This document shows, piece by piece, positions 1 to 7,128 of a DNA stretch of 61,569 nt (positions are counted from its first letter, which is position 1; each line of letters starts with the position of its first letter). The translations under genes and the position numbers were made by a program. The DNA is from Opitutia bacterium (GTDB taxonomy: Bacteria; Verrucomicrobiota; Verrucomicrobiia; Opitutales; Opitutaceae), in contig JACQFT010000108.1 of assembly GCA_016199925.1 (NCBI GenBank), positions 1 through 61,569 of the forward strand, written 5' to 3'. Below the pieces are notes generated by a model that worked only from the letters and a program-made list of their open reading frames with translations, was not told where the DNA came from and ran no database searches.

Positions 1-2
1 GC

Positions 3-605
3 CCGCCCGGCGAAGTGCGGGAGCGCGTGGCAAAGTTGCTCGAGACGGTCGGCCTCTCTCCCCGCTCGATGCAGAAATATCCGCACGAATTCTCCGGCGG
101 CCAGCGCCAGCGCATCGCGATTGCGCGCGCGCTCGCGCTCAGCCCGAAAGTCATCGTGGCGGACGAGCCCGTGTCCGCGCTCGACGTCTCCATCCAGGCG
201 CAGATTCTCAACCTCCTCGCGCAGCTTTGCCGGCAGATGCATCTCACGCTCCTCTTCATCGCGCACGACCTGTCCGTGGTGAAGCACATCTCCGACCGCA
301 TCGCCGTGATGTATCTCGGCAAGATCGTCGAGCTGGGGCCGGCGGCCGAGGTCATCGAGCACCCGCGCCACCCCTACACGCGTGCGCTCGTCAGCGCGAT
401 CCCGACGCCCGACCCCGACGTCGAGCGAAAACGCCAGCGCATCATGCTGCCCGGCGACCCGCCCTCGCCGCTCAACCCGCCGGCCGGCTGCGCGTTTCAC
501 CCGCGCTGCCCCTACGCCAAGGAAATCTGCTCCGCCGCCGTGCCACCGCTCGTGTCTGCCGGCCCCAACCGCGAAGCCGCCTGCGTGCGGCTGGGAGAAT
601 TTTGA
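3..605 (+). CDS. Oligopeptide/dipeptide ABC transporter ATP-binding protein, C-terminal part
   Basis: The gene enters the window from the left; the frame is open to the first base, so the N-terminus with the Walker A motif is missing. What remains has the ABC signature ([15 protein letters not shown]), the Walker B and D-loop ([13 protein letters not shown]), the switch histidine ([11 protein letters not shown]), and the C-terminal oligo/dipeptide (oligo_HPY) extension: [12 protein letters not shown], then [14 protein letters not shown] with its cysteines. That extension is typical of OppF/DppF-type subunits. It energises peptide import at the inner face of the membrane with a partner ATPase and permeases, presumably encoded upstream. 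The substrate cannot be told from this subunit. Confidence 0.93.
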   Translation, partial: PPGEVRERVAKLLETVGLSPRSMQKYPHEFSGGQRQRIAIARALALSPKVIVADEPVSALDVSIQAQILNLLAQLCRQMHLTLLFIAHDLSVVKHISDRIAVMYLGKIVELGPAAEVIEHPRHPYTRALVSAIPTPDPDVERKRQRIMLPGDPPSPLNPPAGCAFHPRCPYAKEICSAAVPPLVSAGPNREAACVRLGEF

Positions 606-640
606 ACCATTGCCGGCGGAACCGGTCTCACGCTGCTCCT

Positions 641-1198
641 ATGCCCCGTTTTCTCAGTATGGTGCGTTTCGTGATTTTGGGCGCGGTGACGTTTCCCGCT
701 GGGACCTCTGGTGCCGAGGCAGCGGAAACGACGATGCGGGAACGGACCAGGCAAATTCTGTTGAGCGATCCGGCTCGCCCGACCGCGCCCGGTCCACGCC
801 TCGCCGCCCGACGGCGCTCCGATGAGCTCGCAGCTCAGACCGAGGCCGCGATCGAGTTGCCCAAGTTCCGCGTGGAAGCGACCCGGCCCACCGAACTGAG
901 CAAACGACTCGATGCCCTCGGCCGCGAACAAGCCAGCGAGAGCCAGCTCTTGAGGTCGTTCAGCGAAGACCGAACCCAAAGCGTCCCGGGTTTGGCGTTG
1001 TTGAAAGACCCGACAGCGGAAAGCCGGGCCAAACTCGGGCGAATTCGGGTGAGAGTCATGGATCTCGAGCGGATCCTTCTGATTGCCGCCCACGCGGCGA
1101 ACAATCCGGAGGAAGCCGCCGCGCTCCAGAAGCTGATCGCCGCGAACAGAGTTCTGCGCAACAACGTCAGCACGGATACGGCTTTCTTTTTCCCATAG
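641..1198 (+). CDS. Hypothetical secreted protein
   Basis: A 185-residue protein not recognised as a known family. The ATG at 641 is chosen because it gives a plausible signal peptide (MPRFLSMVRFVILGAVTFPAG, then an Ala-rich cleavage region around residues 24-30). The open frame extends further upstream, but that part overlaps the transporter gene in another frame. The mature part is charged, with a motif LPKFRVEATRPTELSKRLDAL and a helical C-terminal half (KLGRIRVRVMDLERILLIAA, EEAAALQKLI). It starts 36 bp after the transporter gene and could be cotranscribed. Function unknown; probably periplasmic. Confidence 0.6.
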   Translation: MPRFLSMVRFVILGAVTFPAGTSGAEAAETTMRERTRQILLSDPARPTAPGPRLAARRRSDELAAQTEAAIELPKFRVEATRPTELSKRLDALGREQASESQLLRSFSEDRTQSVPGLALLKDPTAESRAKLGRIRVRVMDLERILLIAAHAANNPEEAAALQKLIAANRVLRNNVSTDTAFFFP

Positions 1199-1338
1199 CT
1201 TTTATTCACGGCAGACACCCCCTGTTCTCGCGATCAGCCGAGATCCTGGTTCGGACGGAGGGACTGGCTCCGTTCGGTCTGTGCGTCGTAGAAAATCGGA
1301 CGACACAGAGGTCATCCCTCCAAGAAGAGCGCCCATAC

Positions 1339-1803
1339 TTACACCGCCCGCCCCACTTGCCGCAGCGCCTCGTAACAGGCGATGCCGGCGGCGGTGGAGA
1401 GATTGAGCGAGCGCAGCGCCGCGTTGGCGTGGGGAATTTTCACGCGGCGGTCGTCGCCGAGCTCGGCGTGCAGCCAGTCGGGGACGCCAGCTTCCTCGTT
1501 GCCGAACACCAAGCCATCGCCGTCGGCATACCGCACGTCCCAGAACGTCCGCGGGGCGCGCGTCGTGAACAGCCACAGCCGCGCCGGCGCGCCGGCGCTG
1601 TGCTTGAACTTTTCCCAGCTCTCATGGTGATGCACGTCGAGCGAGTGCCAGTAGTCCATGCCGGCGCGCTTGAGGTGCTTGTCGGTGATCTCGAAGCCGA
1701 GCGGGTGGATCAGGTGCAGCCGCGCGCGGGTGACGGCGCACAGGCGGCCGATGTTGCCGGTGTTGGGCGCGATCTGCGGCTGAAAGAGCACGAGGTGCAG
1801 CAT
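1339..1803 (-). CDS. trmL: tRNA (cytidine(34)-2'-O)-methyltransferase
   Basis: A 154-residue SPOUT-class RNA methyltransferase, the usual TrmL length. It 2'-O-methylates the wobble base of some leucine tRNAs, as a dimer using S-adenosylmethionine. The start at 1803 gives the family N-terminus (MLHLVLFQPQIAPNTGNIGR). The knotted SAM-binding elements are visible as LVFGNEEAGVP and as IPHANAALRSLNLSTAAGIACYEALRQ near the C-terminus. A longer in-frame extension upstream is rejected because it has no homology-like features and crosses the divergent response-regulator gene. It diverges from that gene across about 190 bp that must hold both promoters; no clear promoter elements were seen there. Confidence 0.92.
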   Translation of the reverse strand: MLHLVLFQPQIAPNTGNIGRLCAVTRARLHLIHPLGFEITDKHLKRAGMDYWHSLDVHHHESWEKFKHSAGAPARLWLFTTRAPRTFWDVRYADGDGLVFGNEEAGVPDWLHAELGDDRRVKIPHANAALRSLNLSTAAGIACYEALRQVGRAV

Positions 1804-1992
1804 CGCTCCTTCGTGAACGGAGATCGGCGGCGACACAACCTCCGGCTCGCCGCACTGCCGCCCGACGGCGCCGGGCGCGGTGTTAAAAAATGCATGAATG
1901 TCCGCTCCGGGCGCGCGCGACCACTTACAGTCTTTACGGTCTGCAAAATCCGTGCCGGAGTTCCGACCGTCGGGCCGCCACTCACACTCTCT

Positions 1993-2418
1993 ATGACTCA
2001 GACTCTGCCTCGCCAGCTCACGAAAAGCGTCGTGCTCGTTGACGACGAAACGGCCTATTTGGAACTGCTGTCCCAGCAGGTGACCGAGAATCTGGCTTGC
2101 CCCGTCCACAGCTTCAGCCACCCGGAAACCGCGCTCAAGGAGATCGCCGAGCTGAACGTCGGGCTGATCATCTCCGACTTCCAGATGCCCGGTTTGAACG
2201 GATTTCAGTTCGTGCGGCGCGTCCAGCGGCTGCTCCCGGGCGTGCCGGTGCTGATGATCACCGCCGTGCCCGAGCAATTTCCCGAAGACGAGGTCCTCGG
2301 CTTGCCCGCCCTGAAAGCCGTCGTCCACAAACCGTTCAAGTGGGAGGAACTCGCGGTCCACATCGCGAAGCACTGGCCGTCGGTCTCGCAGCCGCCGTTC
2401 CCTAACGACGGCGGGTGA
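1993..2418 (+). CDS. Single-domain response regulator
   Basis: A 141-residue receiver-only protein. It has the acidic pair D17-D18 (VVLVDDE), phosphoacceptor D62 (LIISDFQMPGLNG), the conserved threonine T90 (LMITAVP) and K113 (VVHKPFKWEEL), so it should be phosphorylatable. It has no output domain; like CheY or Spo0F it would act by protein contact. No kinase gene is adjacent. Its last 17 bp overlap tail-to-tail with thrB on the other strand. The ATG at 1993 is used rather than the longer frame, whose extra residues are the shadow of trmL. Confidence 0.9.
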   Translation: MTQTLPRQLTKSVVLVDDETAYLELLSQQVTENLACPVHSFSHPETALKEIAELNVGLIISDFQMPGLNGFQFVRRVQRLLPGVPVLMITAVPEQFPEDEVLGLPALKAVVHKPFKWEELAVHIAKHWPSVSQPPFPNDGG

Positions 2419-3334
2419 TTTTCAGACCGGCGTTGTCGGCGCGCAGCGGGAAAACTTCGCCGTCGGTCTGCTCGGCCCGGAACGCCCGCGCCATCGCGCG
2501 GCCGACAGCCGGCACGTCCGCCGCCCGCGCGACACAGAGCACGCTCGATCCGCTGCCGCTGAGCCACCCGGTCAGCGCGCCCGCCGCGACGCCGGCGACA
2601 ATCGCCTGCCGCCCGCCCGGAATGCGCGGCAGCCGATACGGTTCGTGCATGAAGTCGCTGACGGAGTGCCGCAGCTTCGCGTAGTCACCGGTGGCAAACG
2701 CCGCCGCGAGATAGGCCGCGCTGTTGATGCTCTTCACCGCGTCGAAATACGGCAGCGCCGCCGGCAGCACCCCGCGCGACTGCTTCGTGAGCATTCGCAA
2801 AGACGGCGAGCAGACGACGAACCGCAGCGCCGCCGGCACCGAAACTCGCACGGCGTCGAGGTAGGCCCCCGAACCCGGATCGGAGCGCGCCACGCAAAAT
2901 CCGCCGAGCACGCCGGGCGCGGCGTTGTCGGGATGGCCCTCGATTGACGCCACGAGGCCCACCAGGTCGTGCTTGGAAAGTCCCGCGCCGGTCAGCTCGT
3001 TCAGCGCCGCCAGCGCCCCCGCACTCACGGTCACGCTGGAGCCGAGGCCGCGCGCGACCGGCACATCGCCTTCGATGCGAAAGCTCAGGCCGAAATCCAA
3101 TTCGGCACCCGTGTGCGCCTGCCAGGCCGCGATGACCTCGCGCAACATCGGCAGCGCCTGCCGGCTGCCGCCGGCCGCCGGGGCGAGCACGCCACGCGGC
3201 GCCCGCGCGAGCGTCACTTCGTTGTAGATTTGCAGGGCGAGCCCGAGCGTGTCGAAACCGGCGCCGCAGTTCGAGGTGCTGCCCGGCACGCGCACGGTCA
3301 CCTCCCGCGGCGGTCGCTTCGCGTCTTTTTTCAT
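2402..3334 (-). CDS. thrB: Homoserine kinase
   Basis: A 310-residue GHMP-family kinase that phosphorylates L-homoserine with ATP in threonine synthesis. The N-terminal substrate motif VRVPGSTSNCGAGFDTLGLAL (about residues 14-34) and the GHMP phosphate-binding loop VPVARGLGSSVTVSAGALAALNEL (about 90-115) are clear. The C-terminal GSGSSVLCVA matches GHMP motif 3. Its ATG overlaps the smpB stop by 4 bp (ATGA at 3331-3334), so the two are translationally coupled. The 3' end overlaps the convergent response regulator by 17 bp. Confidence 0.93.
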   Translation of the reverse strand: MKKDAKRPPREVTVRVPGSTSNCGAGFDTLGLALQIYNEVTLARAPRGVLAPAAGGSRQALPMLREVIAAWQAHTGAELDFGLSFRIEGDVPVARGLGSSVTVSAGALAALNELTGAGLSKHDLVGLVASIEGHPDNAAPGVLGGFCVARSDPGSGAYLDAVRVSVPAALRFVVCSPSLRMLTKQSRGVLPAALPYFDAVKSINSAAYLAAAFATGDYAKLRHSVSDFMHEPYRLPRIPGGRQAIVAGVAAGALTGWLSGSGSSVLCVARAADVPAVGRAMARAFRAEQTDGEVFPLRADNAGLKITRRR

Positions 3335-3804
3335 TTCCGAAATTTCAGCGCCTTGCGCGCCTCGAGGTCGCCTTCGCGCTTCCGGATGTCGGCGCGCTTG
3401 TCGAACTGTTTCTTGCCGGTCGCGAGCGCGATCTCGACCTTCACGAGCGCCTCCTTGAAATACATGCGGAGGGCGACGATGGTCTTGCCGCCGGTCTCGA
3501 CCGCTTGGCGGATTTTGCGGATCTCATTCGCGTTGAGCAGCAGTTTGCGCACGCGGCGCGGGGCGTGCTGGCTGAGGCCGCCGTGCGAGTATTCCTGAAT
3601 GTAGGCGCCGTAGAGCCACACGTCGCCCTTCTCGATCCGCGCGAACGCGTCGGTGATCTGCGCCTGGCCGCCGCGAATGGATTTCACCTCGGTGCCGACC
3701 AGCTTGATGCCCGCCTCGAACTTGTCGTGAATGAAAAAATCCCGCAGCGCCTTGGAATTGCGCATCTCGGTGTAGCGGGAGGTGTCTTTGGGCTTGGCGG
3801 CCAT
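3331..3804 (-). CDS. smpB: SsrA (tmRNA)-binding protein SmpB
   Basis: A 157-residue protein with the SmpB core: RDFFIHDKFEAGIKLVGTEVKSIRGGQAQITDAFARI, then WLYGAYIQEYSHGG, RKLLLNANEIRKIRQAVETGGKTIVALRMYF, and a basic C-terminal tail (RADIRKREGDLEARKALKFRK). It binds tmRNA and helps rescue ribosomes stalled on mRNAs without a stop codon. The ATG at 3804 is preferred; the frame runs 23 codons further upstream but that extension is hydrophobic and unlike the family. It lies between rpoZ and thrB on the minus strand, and its stop overlaps the thrB start. Confidence 0.95.
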   Translation of the reverse strand: MAAKPKDTSRYTEMRNSKALRDFFIHDKFEAGIKLVGTEVKSIRGGQAQITDAFARIEKGDVWLYGAYIQEYSHGGLSQHAPRRVRKLLLNANEIRKIRQAVETGGKTIVALRMYFKEALVKVEIALATGKKQFDKRADIRKREGDLEARKALKFRK

Positions 3805-3911
3805 GGAGCGGCAATAGAGATGCGCCGCGGGGTGCGGCACGGCAAACAAAAGAAGCGCGACCGGCGAGGCCACGCTTCAGGGATGGGCCGCGCGGGGCGG
3901 CGGCAGGCGCT

Positions 3912-4112
3912 TCAGGGCGTATGCAGTTCGTAGCTGATCTTGCCTTCGATGACCTCGCGCAGGGCGATGTCTTCGGGGCTGAGCTTCTCCAGCGACTCGA
4001 CGAGCGGACGGCTGCCCCGGCGCAACTGCTTTACGCGGCGGGAAATCACGTTGATCAGGATGTTCGGGTCCTGGATGACTTTCTGGGCTTCCTTGATGTA
4101 TTCGTCTCTCAT
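3912..4112 (-). CDS. rpoZ: DNA-directed RNA polymerase omega subunit
   Basis: A 66-residue protein that matches the short omega/RpoZ core: the N-terminal helix (YIKEAQKVIQDPNILINVISRRVKQLRRGSRPLVE) and the conserved helix with EDIALREVIEGKISYE. Omega wraps the C-terminal tail of the beta-prime subunit and aids polymerase assembly. It is at the head of the minus-strand set with smpB (gap 107 bp) and thrB. The short length is normal for non-proteobacterial omegas. Confidence 0.88.
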   Translation of the reverse strand: MRDEYIKEAQKVIQDPNILINVISRRVKQLRRGSRPLVESLEKLSPEDIALREVIEGKISYELHTP

Positions 4113-4240
4113 GGCTTCGTTCGGAAAAATGGTGAGGGGCTAAGCTCCGGGCCGCGCCGGGAGCCGTCAAGGGCTAATTTGAAACCGCGCCGCGCACGAA
4201 TTGGCTTTGCTCGGGCGTGGCGCCCGGCGAAACTGCGCCC

Positions 4241-4579
4241 ATGCTCGTCGCCTGGACCACCACCGCGGAACGCGCCGACGCCGACCGCCTCGCCCGGGGC
4301 GCCGTCGCGGCCCGGCTCGCGGCCTGCGCGCAGGTCGATGGCCCTGTCACGTCGTTTTTTCACTGGGAGGGCAAGCTGGAGCAGGCGGCCGAATTCCGCG
4401 TGTGGTTCAAGTGCCTCCCGGCCAACGGAGCCGCGCTCAGCGTCTGGGTTCACCACCATCATCCTTACGCGACGCCGCAGTGGATCGTGGTCAGTGCCGA
4501 GTCGGTGGGCGAAAAATACTTGTCATGGGTGATGGCGAACTCTACACCCGCCCCTTTCCTGCATCCGAACCAACCTTAA
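4241..4579 (+). CDS. cutA: CutA-type divalent-ion tolerance protein
   Basis: A 112-residue CutA1-like protein, a trimeric ferredoxin-like fold named for divalent-metal tolerance; its true biochemical role is unsettled. Visible family features are LVAWTTTAERADADRLARGAVAARLAACAQV at the N-terminus, SFFHWEGKLEQAAEFRVWFKC in the middle and HHHHPYATPQWIVVSAESVGEKYLSWV near the end. The ATG at 4241 aligns with the usual start; an upstream in-frame ATG at 4217 would add eight residues. It diverges from rpoZ. Confidence 0.9.
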   Translation: MLVAWTTTAERADADRLARGAVAARLAACAQVDGPVTSFFHWEGKLEQAAEFRVWFKCLPANGAALSVWVHHHHPYATPQWIVVSAESVGEKYLSWVMANSTPAPFLHPNQP

Positions 4580-4592
4580 TTCGCCCGTCTTT

Positions 4593-4748
4593 ATGTCCCA
4601 GCATCCCTCCCTCAAGTCTTCCGGCGGCCTCGTCGTGAAGCGCAATGTCCTCAAGCGCTTCGAGCGCGTCGCGATCCTCAAGAAGCGCAATCAATGGAAA
4701 GAGGGCGACCGCGTGCTGGGCCTCCGCAAGACCAAGCCCGATGTCTGA
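4593..4748 (+). CDS. Small basic protein of the Chlamydiae/Verrucomicrobia type
   Basis: A 51-residue, very basic protein: it begins MSQHPSLKSSGGLVVKRNVL, continues with a KRFERVAILKKRNQW segment, and ends GDRVLGLRKTKPDV. I recognise it as the short lineage-restricted 'small basic protein' family of Chlamydiae and Verrucomicrobia, thought to be ribosome-associated because of size and charge; that role is not proven. It starts 14 bp after the cutA stop. About 14 of 51 residues are Lys or Arg. Strong phylogenetic marker for the window. Confidence 0.82.
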   Translation: MSQHPSLKSSGGLVVKRNVLKRFERVAILKKRNQWKEGDRVLGLRKTKPDV

Positions 4749-4838
4749 GCCTCGCCCCGCCGTGGCTCTCGGGCAGGATCGCTCCGCGACCCTGCCTTTT
4801 TCGTTTTCGCGCCCGCCCGGCCGCTTCGCCCCGTCCCT

Positions 4839-5501
4839 ATGATCGGCCTCATCGGGAAGCTCCTCGACTTCGTCCTGCATATCGACCGCCACCTGGCTGA
4901 GATCGTGGCTCACTACGGTCTGTGGACCTACGGCGTGCTTTTCCTGATTATCTTTGCGGAGACCGGCCTCGTCGTGCTGCCGCTCTTGCCGGGCGACTCG
5001 TTGCTTTTCGCCGCCGGCGCCCTCTGCGCCCTGCCCGGCAGCGGCCTCGACGCGCATCTGCTGGCGTTCCTGCTGTTCGTCGCCGCCGTGCTCGGCGACA
5101 CCGTCAACTACTGGGTCGGGCGCAAGATCGGCCCCGCCGTCTTCAAACGCGAAGACTCCGTCTGGCTCCGCAAGAAGCATCTCGAGCGGGCGCACGAGTT
5201 CTTCGAGAAATACGGCGGGCGCGCGATCATCCTCGCGCGCTTCGTGCCCATCGTGCGGACGTTCGTGCCCTTCGTCGCCGGCGTCGGCGCGATGACTTAC
5301 CGGCGCTTCCTCCTCTACAACGTCGTCGGCGGCTTCGTCTGGATCTACGGCTTCGTTTACCTCGGCTTCTTCTTCGGCAACCTGCCCGCGGTGAAGCGCA
5401 ACTTCGGGCTCGTGATCGTGGCCATCATCATCCTGTCGGTGCTGCCGATCCTCATCGAGGCCGCCCGCGCCTGGCGGAAGGCGCGCCCGCGGGCCGCTTG
5501 A
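4839..5501 (+). CDS. DedA family membrane protein
   Basis: A 220-residue polytopic membrane protein of the DedA/VTT superfamily. Family features: FAETGLVVLPLLPGDSLLFAAG (re-entrant loop with the conserved E and PG), GDTVNYWVGRKIG, and FEKYGGRAIILARFVPIVRTFVPFVAGVGAMTYRRF with the conserved arginines, followed by membrane helices and a basic tail. DedA proteins support membrane homeostasis, and members have been implicated in undecaprenyl-phosphate or phospholipid translocation; which applies here is unknown. The gene stands alone between the small basic protein and the phosphofructokinase. Confidence 0.92.
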   Translation: MIGLIGKLLDFVLHIDRHLAEIVAHYGLWTYGVLFLIIFAETGLVVLPLLPGDSLLFAAGALCALPGSGLDAHLLAFLLFVAAVLGDTVNYWVGRKIGPAVFKREDSVWLRKKHLERAHEFFEKYGGRAIILARFVPIVRTFVPFVAGVGAMTYRRFLLYNVVGGFVWIYGFVYLGFFFGNLPAVKRNFGLVIVAIIILSVLPILIEAARAWRKARPRAA

Positions 5502-5575
5502 ACCGCCGTCGCCGGCCGGCGGCCGACCCGCCCGGGGCCGGACCGCGCGAGGCCCGCCGCTTCCTCCGGCCCACG

Positions 5576-5663
5576 GTTTTCCGGTTTGGTTTCGTCAGTG
5601 TGGGCCAGCGCGCTAGCGCGTTGACCCACGCGGGAAACCGTTCGCGCGAGCAAACCGGAAAGC
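5576..5663. repeat. Nested inverted-repeat element upstream of phosphofructokinase gene
   Basis: Within the 240-bp gap between the dedA-like gene and the phosphofructokinase gene there is a nested palindrome. The outer arms are TTTCCGGTTT at about 5578-5587 and its reverse complement AAACCGGAAA at about 5652-5661. An inner 28-bp near-palindrome lies at 5601-5628 (TGGGCCAGCGCGCT / AGCGCGTTGACCCA, 12 of 14 pairs). It resembles REP or MITE-like elements and shares the TGGGYCAG...TGACCCA flavour with the element at 14107-14226. It could also form a strong mRNA hairpin. The rest of the gap shows nothing recognisable. Confidence 0.6.
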
Positions 5664-5740
5664 CCTCTCCTCCGGCCATCCGGCCGGAATTACCCCTCCG
5701 GCTGGCACGGGCACTGCTTTTAGCCGGCTCCACTTCACCC

Positions 5741-6979
5741 ATGACCTCTTCCCGCAAAAAAGTCGGCATCCTCACCGCCGGCGGTCTCGCTCCCTGCCTC
5801 AGCGCCACCGTCGGCGAACTCATCCACCGCTACACCGAACTCGAGCCCGGCTGGGACCTCGTTTGTTACCGCTCCGGCTACAAAGGCCTCCTCCGCGGCG
5901 ACCGCATCGAAGTCACGCCCGACCTGCGCGCCCAAGCCTACGTGCTGCGCCGCTACGGCGGCAGCCCCATCGGCAACAGCCGCGTGCGCCTCACCAACGT
6001 CCCGGACTGCGTCCGCCGCGGGCTCGTGCGCGACGGCCAGGATCCGCAGCAAGTCGCCGCCGAGCAGCTCCGGCGCGACGGCATCGACATTCTCCACACC
6101 ATCGGCGGCGACGACACCAACACCGCCGCCGCCGAACTCGCCGCCTACCTTGCGCGCCACGGCCACCAGCTCACCGTCATCGGCCTGCCCAAGACCATCG
6201 ACAACGACATCACGCCCGTCCGCCAGAGTCTCGGCGCCCACACCGCCGCCGAGCAGGGCGCGCGGTTTTTCCAAAACATCGTCACCGAGCACGGCGCCAG
6301 TTCGCGCATGCTCATCGTCCACGAAATCATGGGGCGCGACTGCGGCTGGCTCGCCGCCGCCACCGCCCGCGAATACCAGCAGCTCACCGACCACGGCCAC
6401 TACGTCCCCGGGCTCGGCCTCACCCGCGACCGGGTCGCCGTGCACGGCCTCTATCTCCCCGAGATGGCGTTCGACATCGAGGCCGAGGCCCGCCGCCTCC
6501 GTGCGATCATGGACCGGCAGGGCAACGTCAACCTCTTCATCAGCGAGGGCGCCAGCCGCGAGAGCATCGTCAGCGAGATGATCTCGCGCGGCCAGCCCAT
6601 CGAGCGCGACGCCTTCGGCCACCTCAAACTCGACCTCGTCAATCCCGGCAAATGGTTCGGCGAACGCTTCGCCTTCATGCTCGGCGCCGAAAAAGTGCTC
6701 GTCCAGAAAAGCGGTTACTTCGCCCGCTCCGCTCCGGCCAACGACCGCGACTTCGCGCTCATCCGCGACTGCGTTTACCACGCCGTCGATTGCGCCCGCC
6801 GCGGCGAGGCGGGCGTCGTCGGTCACGACGAGGAACGCGGCGGCGTGCTCCGTGCCATCGAGTTTGACCGCATCCGCGGCGGCAAACCCTTCGACGTCAC
6901 GAGCCCGTGGTTCACCGAACTCCTCGCCGGCCTCGGCCAGCCGCCGGCCGAGATGGTCGCCGTCGCGAAAACAGCTTGA
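5741..6979 (+). CDS. 6-phosphofructokinase, pyrophosphate-type active site
   Basis: A 412-residue group II phosphofructokinase. It phosphorylates fructose 6-phosphate in glycolysis. The phosphoryl-donor residues point to pyrophosphate rather than ATP: IGGDDTN (residues 121-127, Asp where ATP enzymes have Gly after GGD) and LPKTIDND (149-156, Lys where ATP enzymes have Gly). The catalytic TIDND aspartates are present, as are the MGRDCGWLA and SEGAS substrate motifs. PPi enzymes work reversibly, saving ATP. The ATG at 5741 begins the canonical MTSSRKKVGILTAGGLAP; the longer upstream frame is a shadow of the DedA gene. Confidence 0.9.
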   Translation: MTSSRKKVGILTAGGLAPCLSATVGELIHRYTELEPGWDLVCYRSGYKGLLRGDRIEVTPDLRAQAYVLRRYGGSPIGNSRVRLTNVPDCVRRGLVRDGQDPQQVAAEQLRRDGIDILHTIGGDDTNTAAAELAAYLARHGHQLTVIGLPKTIDNDITPVRQSLGAHTAAEQGARFFQNIVTEHGASSRMLIVHEIMGRDCGWLAAATAREYQQLTDHGHYVPGLGLTRDRVAVHGLYLPEMAFDIEAEARRLRAIMDRQGNVNLFISEGASRESIVSEMISRGQPIERDAFGHLKLDLVNPGKWFGERFAFMLGAEKVLVQKSGYFARSAPANDRDFALIRDCVYHAVDCARRGEAGVVGHDEERGGVLRAIEFDRIRGGKPFDVTSPWFTELLAGLGQPPAEMVAVAKTA

Positions 6980-7039
6980 AAAGCGACCGCCCCGGCGAAT
7001 GCTAGCGCGCCGGTGGCGGCCCGTGCCGTCCCGCCGATC

Positions 7040-7114
7040 GCGAGTGTAGCACAATGGATAGTGTAGTGGCCTCCGAAGCCATTGATCCGGGTTCGACTCC
7101 CGGCACTCGCACCA
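7040..7114 (+). tRNA. tRNA-Arg (anticodon CCG), CCA encoded
   Basis: A full cloverleaf: acceptor GCGAGTG pairs with CACTCGC, anticodon stem GTGGC/GCCAT closes loop CTCCGAA (anticodon CCG, reads CGG), T-arm is CCGGG-TTCGACT-CCCGG. The terminal A and CCA are encoded in the DNA (7111-7114). It lies alone between the phosphofructokinase gene and the convergent pilus operon. Confidence 0.95.
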
Positions 7115-7128
7115 GCCGGGGCGCGGCG

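Noticed and set aside
1253-1280. Hairpin GACGGAG/CTCCGTTC between the secreted-protein gene and trmL as a terminator
   Set aside because: The stem is short and there is no T run after it on either strand; it may be chance.
4922-5740. Upstream extension of the phosphofructokinase frame across the dedA-like gene
   Set aside because: The first 270 residues are Arg/Pro-rich shadow; the family N-terminus starts exactly at the ATG at 5741.
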